Shown here: piece after piece, positions 1-6,044 of the stretch
How positions within the stretch are numbered: the stretch's first letter is position 1
Layout of the letters: each line of letters opens with the position of its first letter
Source: an uncultured bacterium
GTDB taxonomy: Bacteria > Verrucomicrobiota > Kiritimatiellia > RFP12 > UBA1067
Assembly (NCBI GenBank): GCA_946401765.1
Contig: CAMIVJ010000183.1
Coordinates: forward strand, 1-6,044
DNA length: 6,044 nt
Direction of reading: 5' to 3'
Notes under the pieces: generated by a model
Seen by the model: the letters and a program-made list of their open reading frames with translations, nothing else
Databases searched by the model: none
Told to the model about the DNA's origin: nothing
Program-made: the position numbers and the translations under genes

Positions 1-2
1 GC

Positions 3-3000
3 AAGGACGACGGAGTGCACGAGTACCACGGCCTCACGCGCTGGCTGTGGGTCTCGATGGACGCCTTCGGCGACAGGTCGATCGACACTTTGGGCGTGCC
101 GATCATCCTCGCGAAGAAGTATCAGGGTCCGGCATCGCATCTGCACATCGCGAGCAACATGCCGGGCATCGGAACCACGGCTGCAACTGGCGACGGTGCT
201 GACGGCTGGATCGAGTTCTGGCCGAGCTCCTACGGCAATGGCGCAAGCGGCATTGTCGGTGCTCCGACGAAGGTGTACGGCTACGACTGGAACGACACGT
301 GCAACGGCGAGGCTGCGGGACACGGCTCCATGCAGGTGCACCGCTTCACGCCCGGCGAGCGCAATCCGGCCCAGGTGCTCTTCGCGCTCAGCGACTGGGG
401 CAGCAGCACCGCCGGATATGCGTTCGGCCTTGGCAACATGTCTCACCAGTCGCTCGGATCTATGGACTGGACGTTCGCCTACGACACAGGCAAGCTCGGC
501 GGCTCCACGCGCCTGAGCGCACTGGCGTACGAAGTGGCGAAGATCGAAATCTGGACGACGCCCGGTACGGTTGACATGACCGCGCGCTGGACGGGCAACG
601 GCGACGGCACGACGCTGACGAGCGCGGATAACTGGGAATGCCGCGACGCGGCGGGCAACGTGGTCGAGAACGCCGTTCCGAACGAGCACACCACCGTCAT
701 CATCGACGGCACGACGTCGTTCAACGTGCCCGAAGGCACGGAGATGAACTGGAAGGGCGTGCAGATCGGCGAGGACGTCCACAAGGCGACGCAGATGGGC
801 TACATCAAGTACCCGAACCGCGGGGCGAAGGGCGACGACAACTGGCGCAATGTGCTCCTTAAGCACTACATGACGCAGGGCGTGGGCGACCTTTCGGAGC
901 TCAACGCCTACAACCTCCCGTGGTCGGCCACGTACATCAACGAGGCGCAGGTGCGCTATGATGGCTGGGTGTACGTCTCGGCGGAGAAGTCCGGCACGTG
1001 GAACCTCAACCAGCGCTACGACGACTACTACGGCTTCGCCATTGACGGCGAATGGAAGCTTCTCAACCACACCTACACCGCAAACAAGATGGTGAATTTC
1101 GAGATGGCCGAGGGCTGGCACAGATTCACCATCGTCTGCGGCGAGACGACGGGCGGAGAGGGCGCGAACGGCGCGTCCAACGGAATGTCCTACGACGGCA
1201 AACCGTGGCCGATGCTCGTGAGCGTCAACGGCTGGGAATACGTTCCGTTTACGTCCAGCCACTTCACGATGGGCACGGGTCGGAACGTCGTCACGCTGAA
1301 CGCGGACTGCGACTGGCGCGGACTCGGCACGGTCACGCTTCCGTCCGGCTCCGTCATCGACCTGAACGGCCACACGCTCAAGGTGAAGGGGCTTTCGGCT
1401 GACGGCTACCTCGGCGCGGAGGTGACTTCCCGCACGATGCTCGACACCACGGTGACGCCTCCTTCGGTGCTTTCGAATGCCATGATGTGGTTCGACGCCG
1501 CCGACGCATCGACGCTGACGCTCGATGCTGACGGACGTGTCCAGAAGTGGACGTCGAAGGATTCGAACCACCTCGTCGCCACGTGTCCTGCGGCCAGCGA
1601 CGCCTCTCCCGAAAACTTCCCGATCTACGACACGACGACGTGGGGACGTCCCACGGTCGATTTCGGCAAGACGGGCAGCCAGCGCGACTTGACCTACACG
1701 CGGCAGAACGGACTGCGCACAGTGTTCTGGGTCGTCAAGATTGAGAAGACGCAGGATGCCTTCCTCCTTGGCGACATAAAGGGAACGTCTGGAAATGTCG
1801 GCAATGGAATCTACCGGTTCCACCGCGGCGCAAACGGTCAGTACGGCAATTCGAACTATGCGAAGTTCAGCAATGCGTGGAACGGGACGACCGTGGTCAA
1901 CTGGAGCAGCGACGTGATACCCGACGATGACTTCCAGGTGATTTCCATCGTCACATCCGCGACGGACTACGGAACCGACTCGCTCACGAACGACCGCAAC
2001 CTCAATAACGGGGTGCGCACGGGCGGCCGCCAGCTCTCCGAACTCATCTGTTTCAACTCCGTCCTCTCCGATGCGGAGCGCACCGAGGTGGTGCAGTACC
2101 TGCAGCGGAAGTGGATGCTCGGCGGAACGCAGGGCACGCTGATCATCGACGTGCCGGAGGGCGTGGATTCGGCGAACGACGGCGTGGCCGTGGGCGGGAA
2201 CGTGAAGGTCGTGAAGGAAGGCGCGGGCGCGTACGAGGCCTCGGCCGGCGCCACCTACACGGGCGGCACGGATGTGCGCGAGGGAATGTTCCGTCTCGGA
2301 ACGCCCACCGTCACTGACGGACGCGATCAGGTGTGCACGGGCACGCTCGGCGCGTTCGGCACGGACGTGACGGTTCAGCCGGGCGCGACGCTGGACGCCT
2401 ACGGCGCGATCAACAACTACAAGAACCGTGTGATCCTGAACGGCGGCACGCTCGCCAACACGGCGGCGATCTCTAGTGGGTCGAGCTACTCGCACTGGGG
2501 CAATGTCACGCTCTCTGCTGATTCGTACACGGACTTCGTGTGCGGCGGCATGGTGCGGCGCGACGGCACGCCCGTCACCGTCGATCTCGGTGGCTATACG
2601 CTCCACTGGAACGGACGCGGACAGAGTGGCAGCGACTGGTGCTGGATGCTCAACACGGACATCACCGCCGGTACGCTTGAGGTGGACGGCTTCTACACGG
2701 TGTACTACCTCACGGACAACACCAAGGGCATCCGCGCGCCTCAGACGACGCTCGTCGTGAAGAACTCCGGCATTCTCGCGATCGACCGCGAACCGATGAC
2801 GGTGAAGGACTACATCTGCGCGAACACGACGGACGGCGCGGCGTACAGCGCGAACTCGCTCACCGTGAGCGGCACGTTCAGGCCCGAGAGCAACCGCCAC
2901 TGGGGCTGCACGCTCGCAAGCGGCGCCACACTCGACCTCACCGCGTGGACAGGTTCGTGGAACGCTACTTCGGTAGGCGGCCGCACGGTCGTGTTCCCGA

Positions 3001-3221
3001 CCACCGAGGGTGCAACCGTCACCGTCAAGCTCGGCGACCGCAAGGACCTTTCGAAGCTAGCGCACAGCGACGATCCGTACGCGGTGAAATGGTCCGCCGC
3101 GCCGGCAAACACGTTCTTCACGCTCGATGCTGCGTCCAGAAAGCGTGGATATCGCGTCCACAAGGAAGAGGGCGGCCTGCGTCTCTCCAGCATCGGCGGC
3201 TCCGCGATCTTCTTCCGCTAA
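3..3221 (+). CDS. Large modular surface or secreted protein, C-terminal part (5' end outside window)
   Basis: The reading frame is open from the left edge (codons from base 3), so the GTG at 15 is probably internal and the true start and any signal peptide lie upstream; about 1072 residues are visible. Modules seen in order: (1) bases ~15-560, with WVSMDAFGD, IGVP-like 'LGVP', 'IEFWPSSYG', 'GSMQVHRF' and 'DWTFAYD', resembling a domain I recall beside sialate O-acetylesterase-type proteins of Planctomycetes/Verrucomicrobia; (2) ~582-710, a 'WTGNGDG...NW...VIIDG' beta-strand segment; (3) ~810-1245, PA14-like, with 'GWVYVSAEKSGTWNL' then 'DDYYGFAIDGEW'; (4) ~1470-2117, LamG/concanavalin-like, opening 'MWFDAADASTL' and closing 'LSDAERTEVVQYLQRKW'; (5) ~2202-2297, a PATR-like autotransporter repeat, 'KVVKEGAGAYEAS...TYTGGTDVREGMFRLG'; (6) beta-rich sequence to the end, 'LRLSSIGGSAIFFR'. 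PA14 and LamG folds often bind carbohydrate. An extracellular glycan-binding or adhesive role is therefore inferred; no catalytic site is visible. No C-terminal membrane helix or PEP-CTERM motif is seen. Module names come from motif recognition only. Confidence 0.85.
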   Translation, partial: KDDGVHEYHGLTRWLWVSMDAFGDRSIDTLGVPIILAKKYQGPASHLHIASNMPGIGTTAATGDGADGWIEFWPSSYGNGASGIVGAPTKVYGYDWNDTCNGEAAGHGSMQVHRFTPGERNPAQVLFALSDWGSSTAGYAFGLGNMSHQSLGSMDWTFAYDTGKLGGSTRLSALAYEVAKIEIWTTPGTVDMTARWTGNGDGTTLTSADNWECRDAAGNVVENAVPNEHTTVIIDGTTSFNVPEGTEMNWKGVQIGEDVHKATQMGYIKYPNRGAKGDDNWRNVLLKHYMTQGVGDLSELNAYNLPWSATYINEAQVRYDGWVYVSAEKSGTWNLNQRYDDYYGFAIDGEWKLLNHTYTANKMVNFEMAEGWHRFTIVCGETTGGEGANGASNGMSYDGKPWPMLVSVNGWEYVPFTSSHFTMGTGRNVVTLNADCDWRGLGTVTLPSGSVIDLNGHTLKVKGLSADGYLGAEVTSRTMLDTTVTPPSVLSNAMMWFDAADASTLTLDADGRVQKWTSKDSNHLVATCPAASDASPENFPIYDTTTWGRPTVDFGKTGSQRDLTYTRQNGLRTVFWVVKIEKTQDAFLLGDIKGTSGNVGNGIYRFHRGANGQYGNSNYAKFSNAWNGTTVVNWSSDVIPDDDFQVISIVTSATDYGTDSLTNDRNLNNGVRTGGRQLSELICFNSVLSDAERTEVVQYLQRKWMLGGTQGTLIIDVPEGVDSANDGVAVGGNVKVVKEGAGAYEASAGATYTGGTDVREGMFRLGTPTVTDGRDQVCTGTLGAFGTDVTVQPGATLDAYGAINNYKNRVILNGGTLANTAAISSGSSYSHWGNVTLSADSYTDFVCGGMVRRDGTPVTVDLGGYTLHWNGRGQSGSDWCWMLNTDITAGTLEVDGFYTVYYLTDNTKGIRAPQTTLVVKNSGILAIDREPMTVKDYICANTTDGAAYSANSLTVSGTFRPESNRHWGCTLASGATLDLTAWTGSWNATSVGGRTVVFPTTEGATVTVKLGDRKDLSKLAHSDDPYAVKWSAAPANTFFTLDAASRKRGYRVHKEEGGLRLSSIGGSAIFFR

Positions 3222-3248
3222 TGCGGGCAAAATAGGAGTTTGTGCAGA

Positions 3249-3295
3249 TTTCTTTCGCCGGACTGCCTTTTGCGCTTGATTTCCGGCGAAGGAAA
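3249..3295. repeat. 14-bp inverted repeat overlapping the promoter; candidate operator or terminator stem
   Basis: Bases 3249-3262 pair with 3282-3295. The inner 9 bp (TTCGCCGGA / TCCGGCGAA) are perfect, followed by one G-T wobble (3253/3291) and four more matched pairs. The loop of 19 bases (3263-3281) contains the -35 hexamer, and the right arm fills most of the promoter spacer. It begins 28 bases after the stop of the large gene, where a terminator would be expected. However, neither strand shows a T-run directly after the stem, so it is not a classical intrinsic terminator. An operator for a dimeric regulator is the alternative. The pairing is seen directly; the function is inferred. Confidence 0.6.
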
Positions 3296-3304
3296 CTGTA
3301 TAAT
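3276..3304 (+). promoter_or_regulatory. Sigma70-type promoter for the small basic protein gene and probably prmA
   Basis: A -35 box TTGATT (3276-3281; four of six consensus bases) is followed by a 17-base spacer and a perfect -10 box TATAAT (3299-3304). Transcription would start near 3311, leaving a 5' leader of about 32 bases before the ATG at 3343. The site lies in an AT-richer patch within otherwise GC-rich sequence. The spacer is occupied by the right arm of the inverted repeat at 3249-3295, which suggests possible regulation of access. Confidence 0.75.
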
Positions 3305-3330
3305 ATCATCTCAATTTGTTTCAAGAAAGA

Positions 3331-3336
3331 AGAGGT
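3331..3336 (+). promoter_or_regulatory. Ribosome binding site of the small basic protein gene
   Basis: AGAGGT, within the purine run 3323-3335, sits six bases before the ATG at 3343. This supports that start over the GTG and TTG starts near 3240 in the other two frames, which lie upstream of the predicted transcription start. Confidence 0.7.
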
Positions 3337-3342
3337 CCATAA

Positions 3343-3561
3343 ATGGGTACAGGTCGTACACTCCGCAAAGAGTCTCATGTCCGTCCGTGCAAGACGCCGG
3401 CCGGCAAGGCGCAGCGCTCCAGGGCGCAGCGTCGCCGTCTCGTCAAGTTTGGCATGGGCGAGGAAGAGGTCAAGCTGATGAGCGACGAGAACGTGCGCGT
3501 GCTCGTACAGCGTCCCGCCGTCGTGAAGAAGTTGATTGCGAAGAAGGCAGCTGCCAAGTAG
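3343..3561 (+). CDS. Small highly basic protein, 72 aa, possibly ribosome- or RNA-associated
   Basis: The product is 72 residues with 10 Lys and 10 Arg against 6 acidic residues. The basic residues cluster in the first half (R5, R8, K9, R14, K17, K22, R25, R27, R30-R32) and again at the lysine-rich tail 'KKLIAKKAAAK'. In between, 'GMGEEEVKLMSDENVRVLVQRP' resembles a short helical segment of the kind that ends in a conserved 'RP' in small proteins of PVC bacteria; that recollection is weak. A single cysteine (C16) argues against a zinc ribbon. There is no signal peptide or membrane segment. Arginine is coded almost only by CGT and CGC (9 of 10), which, with the near-consensus promoter and good ribosome binding site, suggests high expression. 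prmA follows 58 bases later, probably in the same transcript, so a ribosome-related role is plausible. I do not recognise it as a standard ribosomal protein. The gene is well supported; the function is inferred. Confidence 0.85.
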   Translation: MGTGRTLRKESHVRPCKTPAGKAQRSRAQRRRLVKFGMGEEEVKLMSDENVRVLVQRPAVVKKLIAKKAAAK

Positions 3562-3570
3562 GGAACCGGT

Positions 3571-3590
3571 GCGCGTCCTTCGAGGCGCGC
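3571..3590. repeat. Short GC-rich hairpin between the small basic protein gene and prmA
   Basis: GCGCG (3571-3575) pairs with CGCGC (3586-3590), and CCT/AGG pair inside around a TCG loop, leaving T3576 bulged. The stem begins 10 bases after the small gene's stop and ends 29 bases before the prmA ATG. There is no T-run after it, so full termination is unlikely; it could stabilise the 3' end of the small gene's message or dampen read-through into prmA. GC-rich sequence gives such hairpins by chance fairly often. Confidence 0.35.
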
Positions 3591-3604
3591 GGCGGAGCAA
3601 GCGC

Positions 3605-3609
3605 GGGAG
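3605..3609 (+). promoter_or_regulatory. prmA: Weak ribosome binding site that favours the prmA start at 3620
   Basis: GGGAG lies 10 bases before the ATG at 3620, a somewhat long but usable spacing. The same frame is open further upstream to 3536, but that extension overlaps the 3' end of the small basic protein gene, is arginine-rich and does not look like PrmA. The ATG at 3620 gives the family's usual length. Confidence 0.45.
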
Positions 3610-3619
3610 CGCAGAACCC

Positions 3620-4516
3620 ATGACAGTCGTATCTTGTTCGATAGACGAACGGTACGTGAATCCCCTCTTCGAGGTCTTCGATGGAGGGGATTTGATTTTA
3701 TCGTCGTACCGCGACGTCGAGGACGATCTCACCACGATGCGGATATTCGTGCCGGATTCCGCGGATGCGCCGCGTGCCGTAGAGGCGCTCGCGGCAGCGG
3801 GGAGAGTAGTCGGCCTGGAGCTGAAGCCCGAGGTGGGTGAGATTGCTGACGAGGACTGGAAGCTTGCGTACCGCAGGCATTTCAAGACGGAGATAATCTC
3901 ACCTCGCCTCGCCCTCGTGCCCGAATGGGAGCTCGACGCCTTCCTCGCCTCCAACGCGAAAGCCGAGCATCCCGAGCTGCGCGCTCTTGTGCTCGATCCG
4001 GGCATGGCATTCGGCACCGGGCAGCACGCCACCACGCGCGCGTGCCTTGAGTATGTGGACTCTCTTGCCGTGGAGAATCCCGACCGGTCCTTCCTCGACG
4101 TTGGCTGCGGTTCGGGAATCCTCGCCATCGCGGCGGCTCTTGAGGGCTTCCGCGACGTGGCGGGATTCGACATCGACCCCGACGCCGTCGCGAACGCGAA
4201 CGAGAACGCGGTGCGCAACTCGCTAGGGCTCCGCTTTGTGCGCGGCGACCTGTGCAATCTCTCCACGCTTCCCGGCGTGCGGCGTACGGGCGAGCGCTCG
4301 TTCGACGTGGTGGCCGCGAACGTGCTCGGTCCGGTGCTAGTGCGCTTTGCGGGCGAGATCGCGCCGCTCGTCGCGCCCGGCGGAAAGCTGATCCTTTCGG
4401 GAATCCTCGACGAGATCTACCACGAGGTGAAGGGCGCCTACGAGGCGCTTGGATTCGAGGAGGTCTCCAGCAAGCTCATCGGCGAATGGCGCACGGGGCT
4501 CTACGCCCGCAGATGA
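3620..4516 (+). CDS. prmA: Ribosomal protein L11 methyltransferase PrmA
   Basis: PrmA is a cytoplasmic S-adenosylmethionine-dependent enzyme that methylates amino groups of ribosomal protein L11. The product from ATG 3620 is 298 residues, close to the ~293 of E. coli PrmA. Residues 1-~115 form the N-terminal substrate-recognition region, including the family's 'DEDW' segment (77-80). The hallmark DPGMAFGTGQHATT lies at 126-139. The class I methyltransferase motif I, LDVGCGSGILAIAA, is at 159-172, followed by the acidic 'DIDPDA' (184-189) that ends strand beta-2 and contacts the cofactor. 'NVLGPVL' (234-240) takes the place of the usual NIL-type motif IV, and 'APGGKLILSGIL' (252-263) is typical of the family's late strand. 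All key motifs appear intact. The gene follows the small basic protein gene by 58 bases and precedes the glutamine synthetase gene by 30, so it is probably the middle gene of an operon driven from the promoter at 3276-3304. Identification is by motif and is strong. Confidence 0.95.
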   Translation: MTVVSCSIDERYVNPLFEVFDGGDLILSSYRDVEDDLTTMRIFVPDSADAPRAVEALAAAGRVVGLELKPEVGEIADEDWKLAYRRHFKTEIISPRLALVPEWELDAFLASNAKAEHPELRALVLDPGMAFGTGQHATTRACLEYVDSLAVENPDRSFLDVGCGSGILAIAAALEGFRDVAGFDIDPDAVANANENAVRNSLGLRFVRGDLCNLSTLPGVRRTGERSFDVVAANVLGPVLVRFAGEIAPLVAPGGKLILSGILDEIYHEVKGAYEALGFEEVSSKLIGEWRTGLYARR

Positions 4517-4533
4517 AAACAACAACATTGACA

Positions 4534-4540
4534 AGGGGGT
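4534..4540 (+). promoter_or_regulatory. Ribosome binding site of the glutamine synthetase gene
   Basis: AGGGGGT, one mismatch from the AGGAGGT consensus, lies six bases before the ATG at 4547. It fixes that start and lies within the 30-base gap after the prmA stop. Confidence 0.75.
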
Positions 4541-4546
4541 AAGACC

Positions 4547-6044
4547 ATGAACGCCAACAACCGCACGCATGCGATAAACGTGATCGCCGGGCGAACGCCG
4601 GACGCTCCGAGCGCCAATCTGCCGCCCGACACCTCGCTCGAGACGTACGGCGAGGACGTCTTCGGCGAGAAGGAGATACGCGCGTTTCTCCCGAAGTCCG
4701 CCGCCGCCAAGCTTCTGGCCACGGTGAACGAGGGCAAACCTCTCGATCCGTCGATCGCGGCCGACGTGGCGCATGCGATGAAGGAGTGGGCGCTATCTCG
4801 CGGCGCAACGCACTTCACGCACTGGTTCCAGCCGCTCACGGGCGGCACGGCCGAGAAGCACAACAGCTTCATCGAGCCTGCGGGAACGGCGCGCGCAATC
4901 CAGGCGTTCAGCGGCAAGAACCTCATCGGCGGCGAGGCGGACGCGTCGTCGTTTCCGTCTGGCGGACTGCGCTCGACGTTCGAGGCCCGCGGCTACACGG
5001 CGTGGGATCCCACGAGCCCCGCGTTCATCAAGCGCTACTCGGGTGGCGCCACTCTCTGCATCCCCACTGCGTTCTGCGCGCACACAGGCGAGGCGCTTGA
5101 CTCGAAGACGCCTCTTCTTAGGTCCATACAGGCGCTCGGCAAGGCGCTGAAGCGGCTGATGGCGCACTTCGGCCAGCCAGAGTCGCGCGTCTCCGTGACG
5201 CTTGGAGCGGAGCAGGAGTACTTCCTGATCGACCGCGGATTCTATCTGCAGCGTCCGGACCTTCTCCAGACCGGCCGCACCGTGTTCGGCGCCGCGCCTG
5301 CGAAGCATCAGCAGCTTGAAGACCACTACTACGGCGCGATACGCCCGCGCATCCTCAAGTTCATGAACGAGGTGGAGACGCAGCTGTGGAAGCTCGGCAT
5401 CCCCGCGAAGACGCGTCATAACGAAGTGGCGCCCGCACAGTTCGAGCTTGCGCCGATCTTCGAGGACCTCAACCTCGCCGTGGACCACAACATGCTCATC
5501 ATGGAGGTGCTGCGCCAGACGGCCGAGCGCAACGGCCTCGAGTGCCTTCTCCACGAGAAGCCGTTCTCCGGCGTGAACGGCAGCGGCAAGCACTGCAACT
5601 GGTCCATCGCATACAACGGGCGCAACCTCCTCGAGCCCGGCTCCAATCCCAAGGAGAACGCGATATTCCTCACCGTGCTTCTCGCCGTGATAAGGGCGAT
5701 CGATCTGCACGCGGATCTTCTGCGCGCCTCGACTGCCGGCGCGGGCAATGACCACCGCCTCGGTGGAAACGAGGCGCCGCCTGCAATCCTCTCGATCTTC
5801 CTCGGCGACGAGCTCAACGCCGTGATGAAGGCGATCGAGACCGGCACGTCCTGGTCGGCGCGCGGGCGCACGAAGATGAAGATCGGCGTGGACACGCTGC
5901 CGCCTCTGCCGCGCGACACGACGGACCGTAACCGCACGTCGCCTTTCGCGTTCACGGGCAACAAGTTCGAGTTCCGCGCGCCCGGTTCGTCCCAGAACTG
6001 CGCGCAGAACCAGATGGTGCTCAACACGATCGTCGCGGAGTCGC
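4547..6044 (+). CDS. glnN: Glutamine synthetase type III (GlnN family), 3' end outside window
   Basis: The enzyme makes glutamine from glutamate, ammonium and ATP in the cytoplasm; type III enzymes are large (about 700-730 residues) dodecamers. Here 499 residues are visible with no stop, so roughly the first 70% is present. Type III signatures in order: 'THWFQPLTGGTAEKH' (91-105), 'GGEADASSFPSGGLR' (128-142) with 'TFEARGYTAWD' (144-154), the metal-binding 'AEQEYFLID' (221-229), 'RHNEVAPAQFELAPIF' (290-305), 'LLHEKPFSGVNGSGKH' (334-349), 'AGNDHRLGGNEAPPAI' (399-414) and 'DRNRTSPFAFTGNKFEFR' (460-477). Type I enzymes (~470 residues) lack most of these. Position 350 is Cys in 'KHCNWS', where I recall Asn being common ('KHNNWS'). 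No adenylylation site is expected in this class. The gene probably shares the prmA transcript; no nitrogen-responsive site is evident in the 30-base gap. The symbol glnN is the name used for this class in Bacteroides; some annotators use glnA. Confidence 0.95.
   Translation, partial: MNANNRTHAINVIAGRTPDAPSANLPPDTSLETYGEDVFGEKEIRAFLPKSAAAKLLATVNEGKPLDPSIAADVAHAMKEWALSRGATHFTHWFQPLTGGTAEKHNSFIEPAGTARAIQAFSGKNLIGGEADASSFPSGGLRSTFEARGYTAWDPTSPAFIKRYSGGATLCIPTAFCAHTGEALDSKTPLLRSIQALGKALKRLMAHFGQPESRVSVTLGAEQEYFLIDRGFYLQRPDLLQTGRTVFGAAPAKHQQLEDHYYGAIRPRILKFMNEVETQLWKLGIPAKTRHNEVAPAQFELAPIFEDLNLAVDHNMLIMEVLRQTAERNGLECLLHEKPFSGVNGSGKHCNWSIAYNGRNLLEPGSNPKENAIFLTVLLAVIRAIDLHADLLRASTAGAGNDHRLGGNEAPPAILSIFLGDELNAVMKAIETGTSWSARGRTKMKIGVDTLPPLPRDTTDRNRTSPFAFTGNKFEFRAPGSSQNCAQNQMVLNTIVAES

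Noticed and set aside
15..17. GTG at 15 as the true start of the large gene
   Set aside because: The frame continues open to base 3 without a stop, no ribosome binding site precedes it, and there is no signal peptide; the conserved module appears already under way.
3242..3478. A GTG-started open frame beginning just after AGGAG at 3234-3238
   Set aside because: The start lies only three bases from the AGGAG, is upstream of the predicted transcription start, and the frame runs out of phase through the small basic protein gene with a non-descript product.
3536..3619. N-terminal extension of prmA upstream of the ATG at 3620
   Set aside because: It overlaps the end of the small basic protein gene, encodes an arginine-rich segment unlike PrmA, and would make the protein longer than the family norm.
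3118..4266. A 382-residue open frame on the minus strand across the promoter region, the small gene and prmA
   Set aside because: It lies antisense to two well-supported genes, spans their intergenic promoter, is rich in Arg and Ser as expected of the complement of GC-rich coding sequence, and shows no recognisable motif.
4528..4533. A perfect TTGACA just before the glutamine synthetase gene, as a -35 box
   Set aside because: The -10 position 17 bases downstream would fall inside the coding region, with no TATAAT-like hexamer there.
4793..5755. A 320-residue open frame on the minus strand within the glutamine synthetase gene
   Set aside because: It is the antisense shadow of a strongly conserved enzyme; the third-position G/C bias removes stops. 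Its translation is low-complexity Arg/Ala/Val-rich and carries no motif.

Overview
The window is GC-rich (mostly strong third-position G/C) and every supported gene reads on the + strand. It holds the 3' part of a very large, probably secreted or surface protein gene (open from the left edge to 3221), a short AT-richer intergenic region with a clear promoter (3222-3342), and a compact three-gene run: a small basic protein (3343-3561), PrmA (3620-4516), and a type III glutamine synthetase that runs off the right edge (4547 onward).

The organism is most likely a member of the PVC group, perhaps a gut or sediment Kiritimatiellota/Verrucomicrobiota relative. This is an inference. It rests on the mosaic of the large protein: a domain resembling one fused to sialate O-acetylesterase-type proteins of Planctomycetes and Verrucomicrobia, a PA14-like module, a LamG-like module and an autotransporter-associated beta-strand repeat. 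The small basic protein next to a translation gene fits the same group. No 16S or other phylogenetic marker is present to settle it.

The large gene and the downstream run look like separate transcription units. A TTGATT-17 bp-TATAAT promoter lies at 3276-3304, and its spacer forms one arm of a 14-bp inverted repeat (3249-3295) that may be an operator, a terminator stem for the upstream gene, or both. Downstream, gaps of 58 and 30 bases and no obvious terminator suggest that the small basic protein gene, prmA and the glutamine synthetase gene are co-transcribed. The first two make a translation-linked pair: a highly basic, probably RNA-binding protein and the methyltransferase of ribosomal protein L11. 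The third adds ammonium assimilation.

I found no tRNA, rRNA, CRISPR array, insertion sequence or integrase. The least understood parts are the small basic protein, its promoter-overlapping inverted repeat, and the modular large protein. I did not see convincing evidence of a wholly new multi-gene system.
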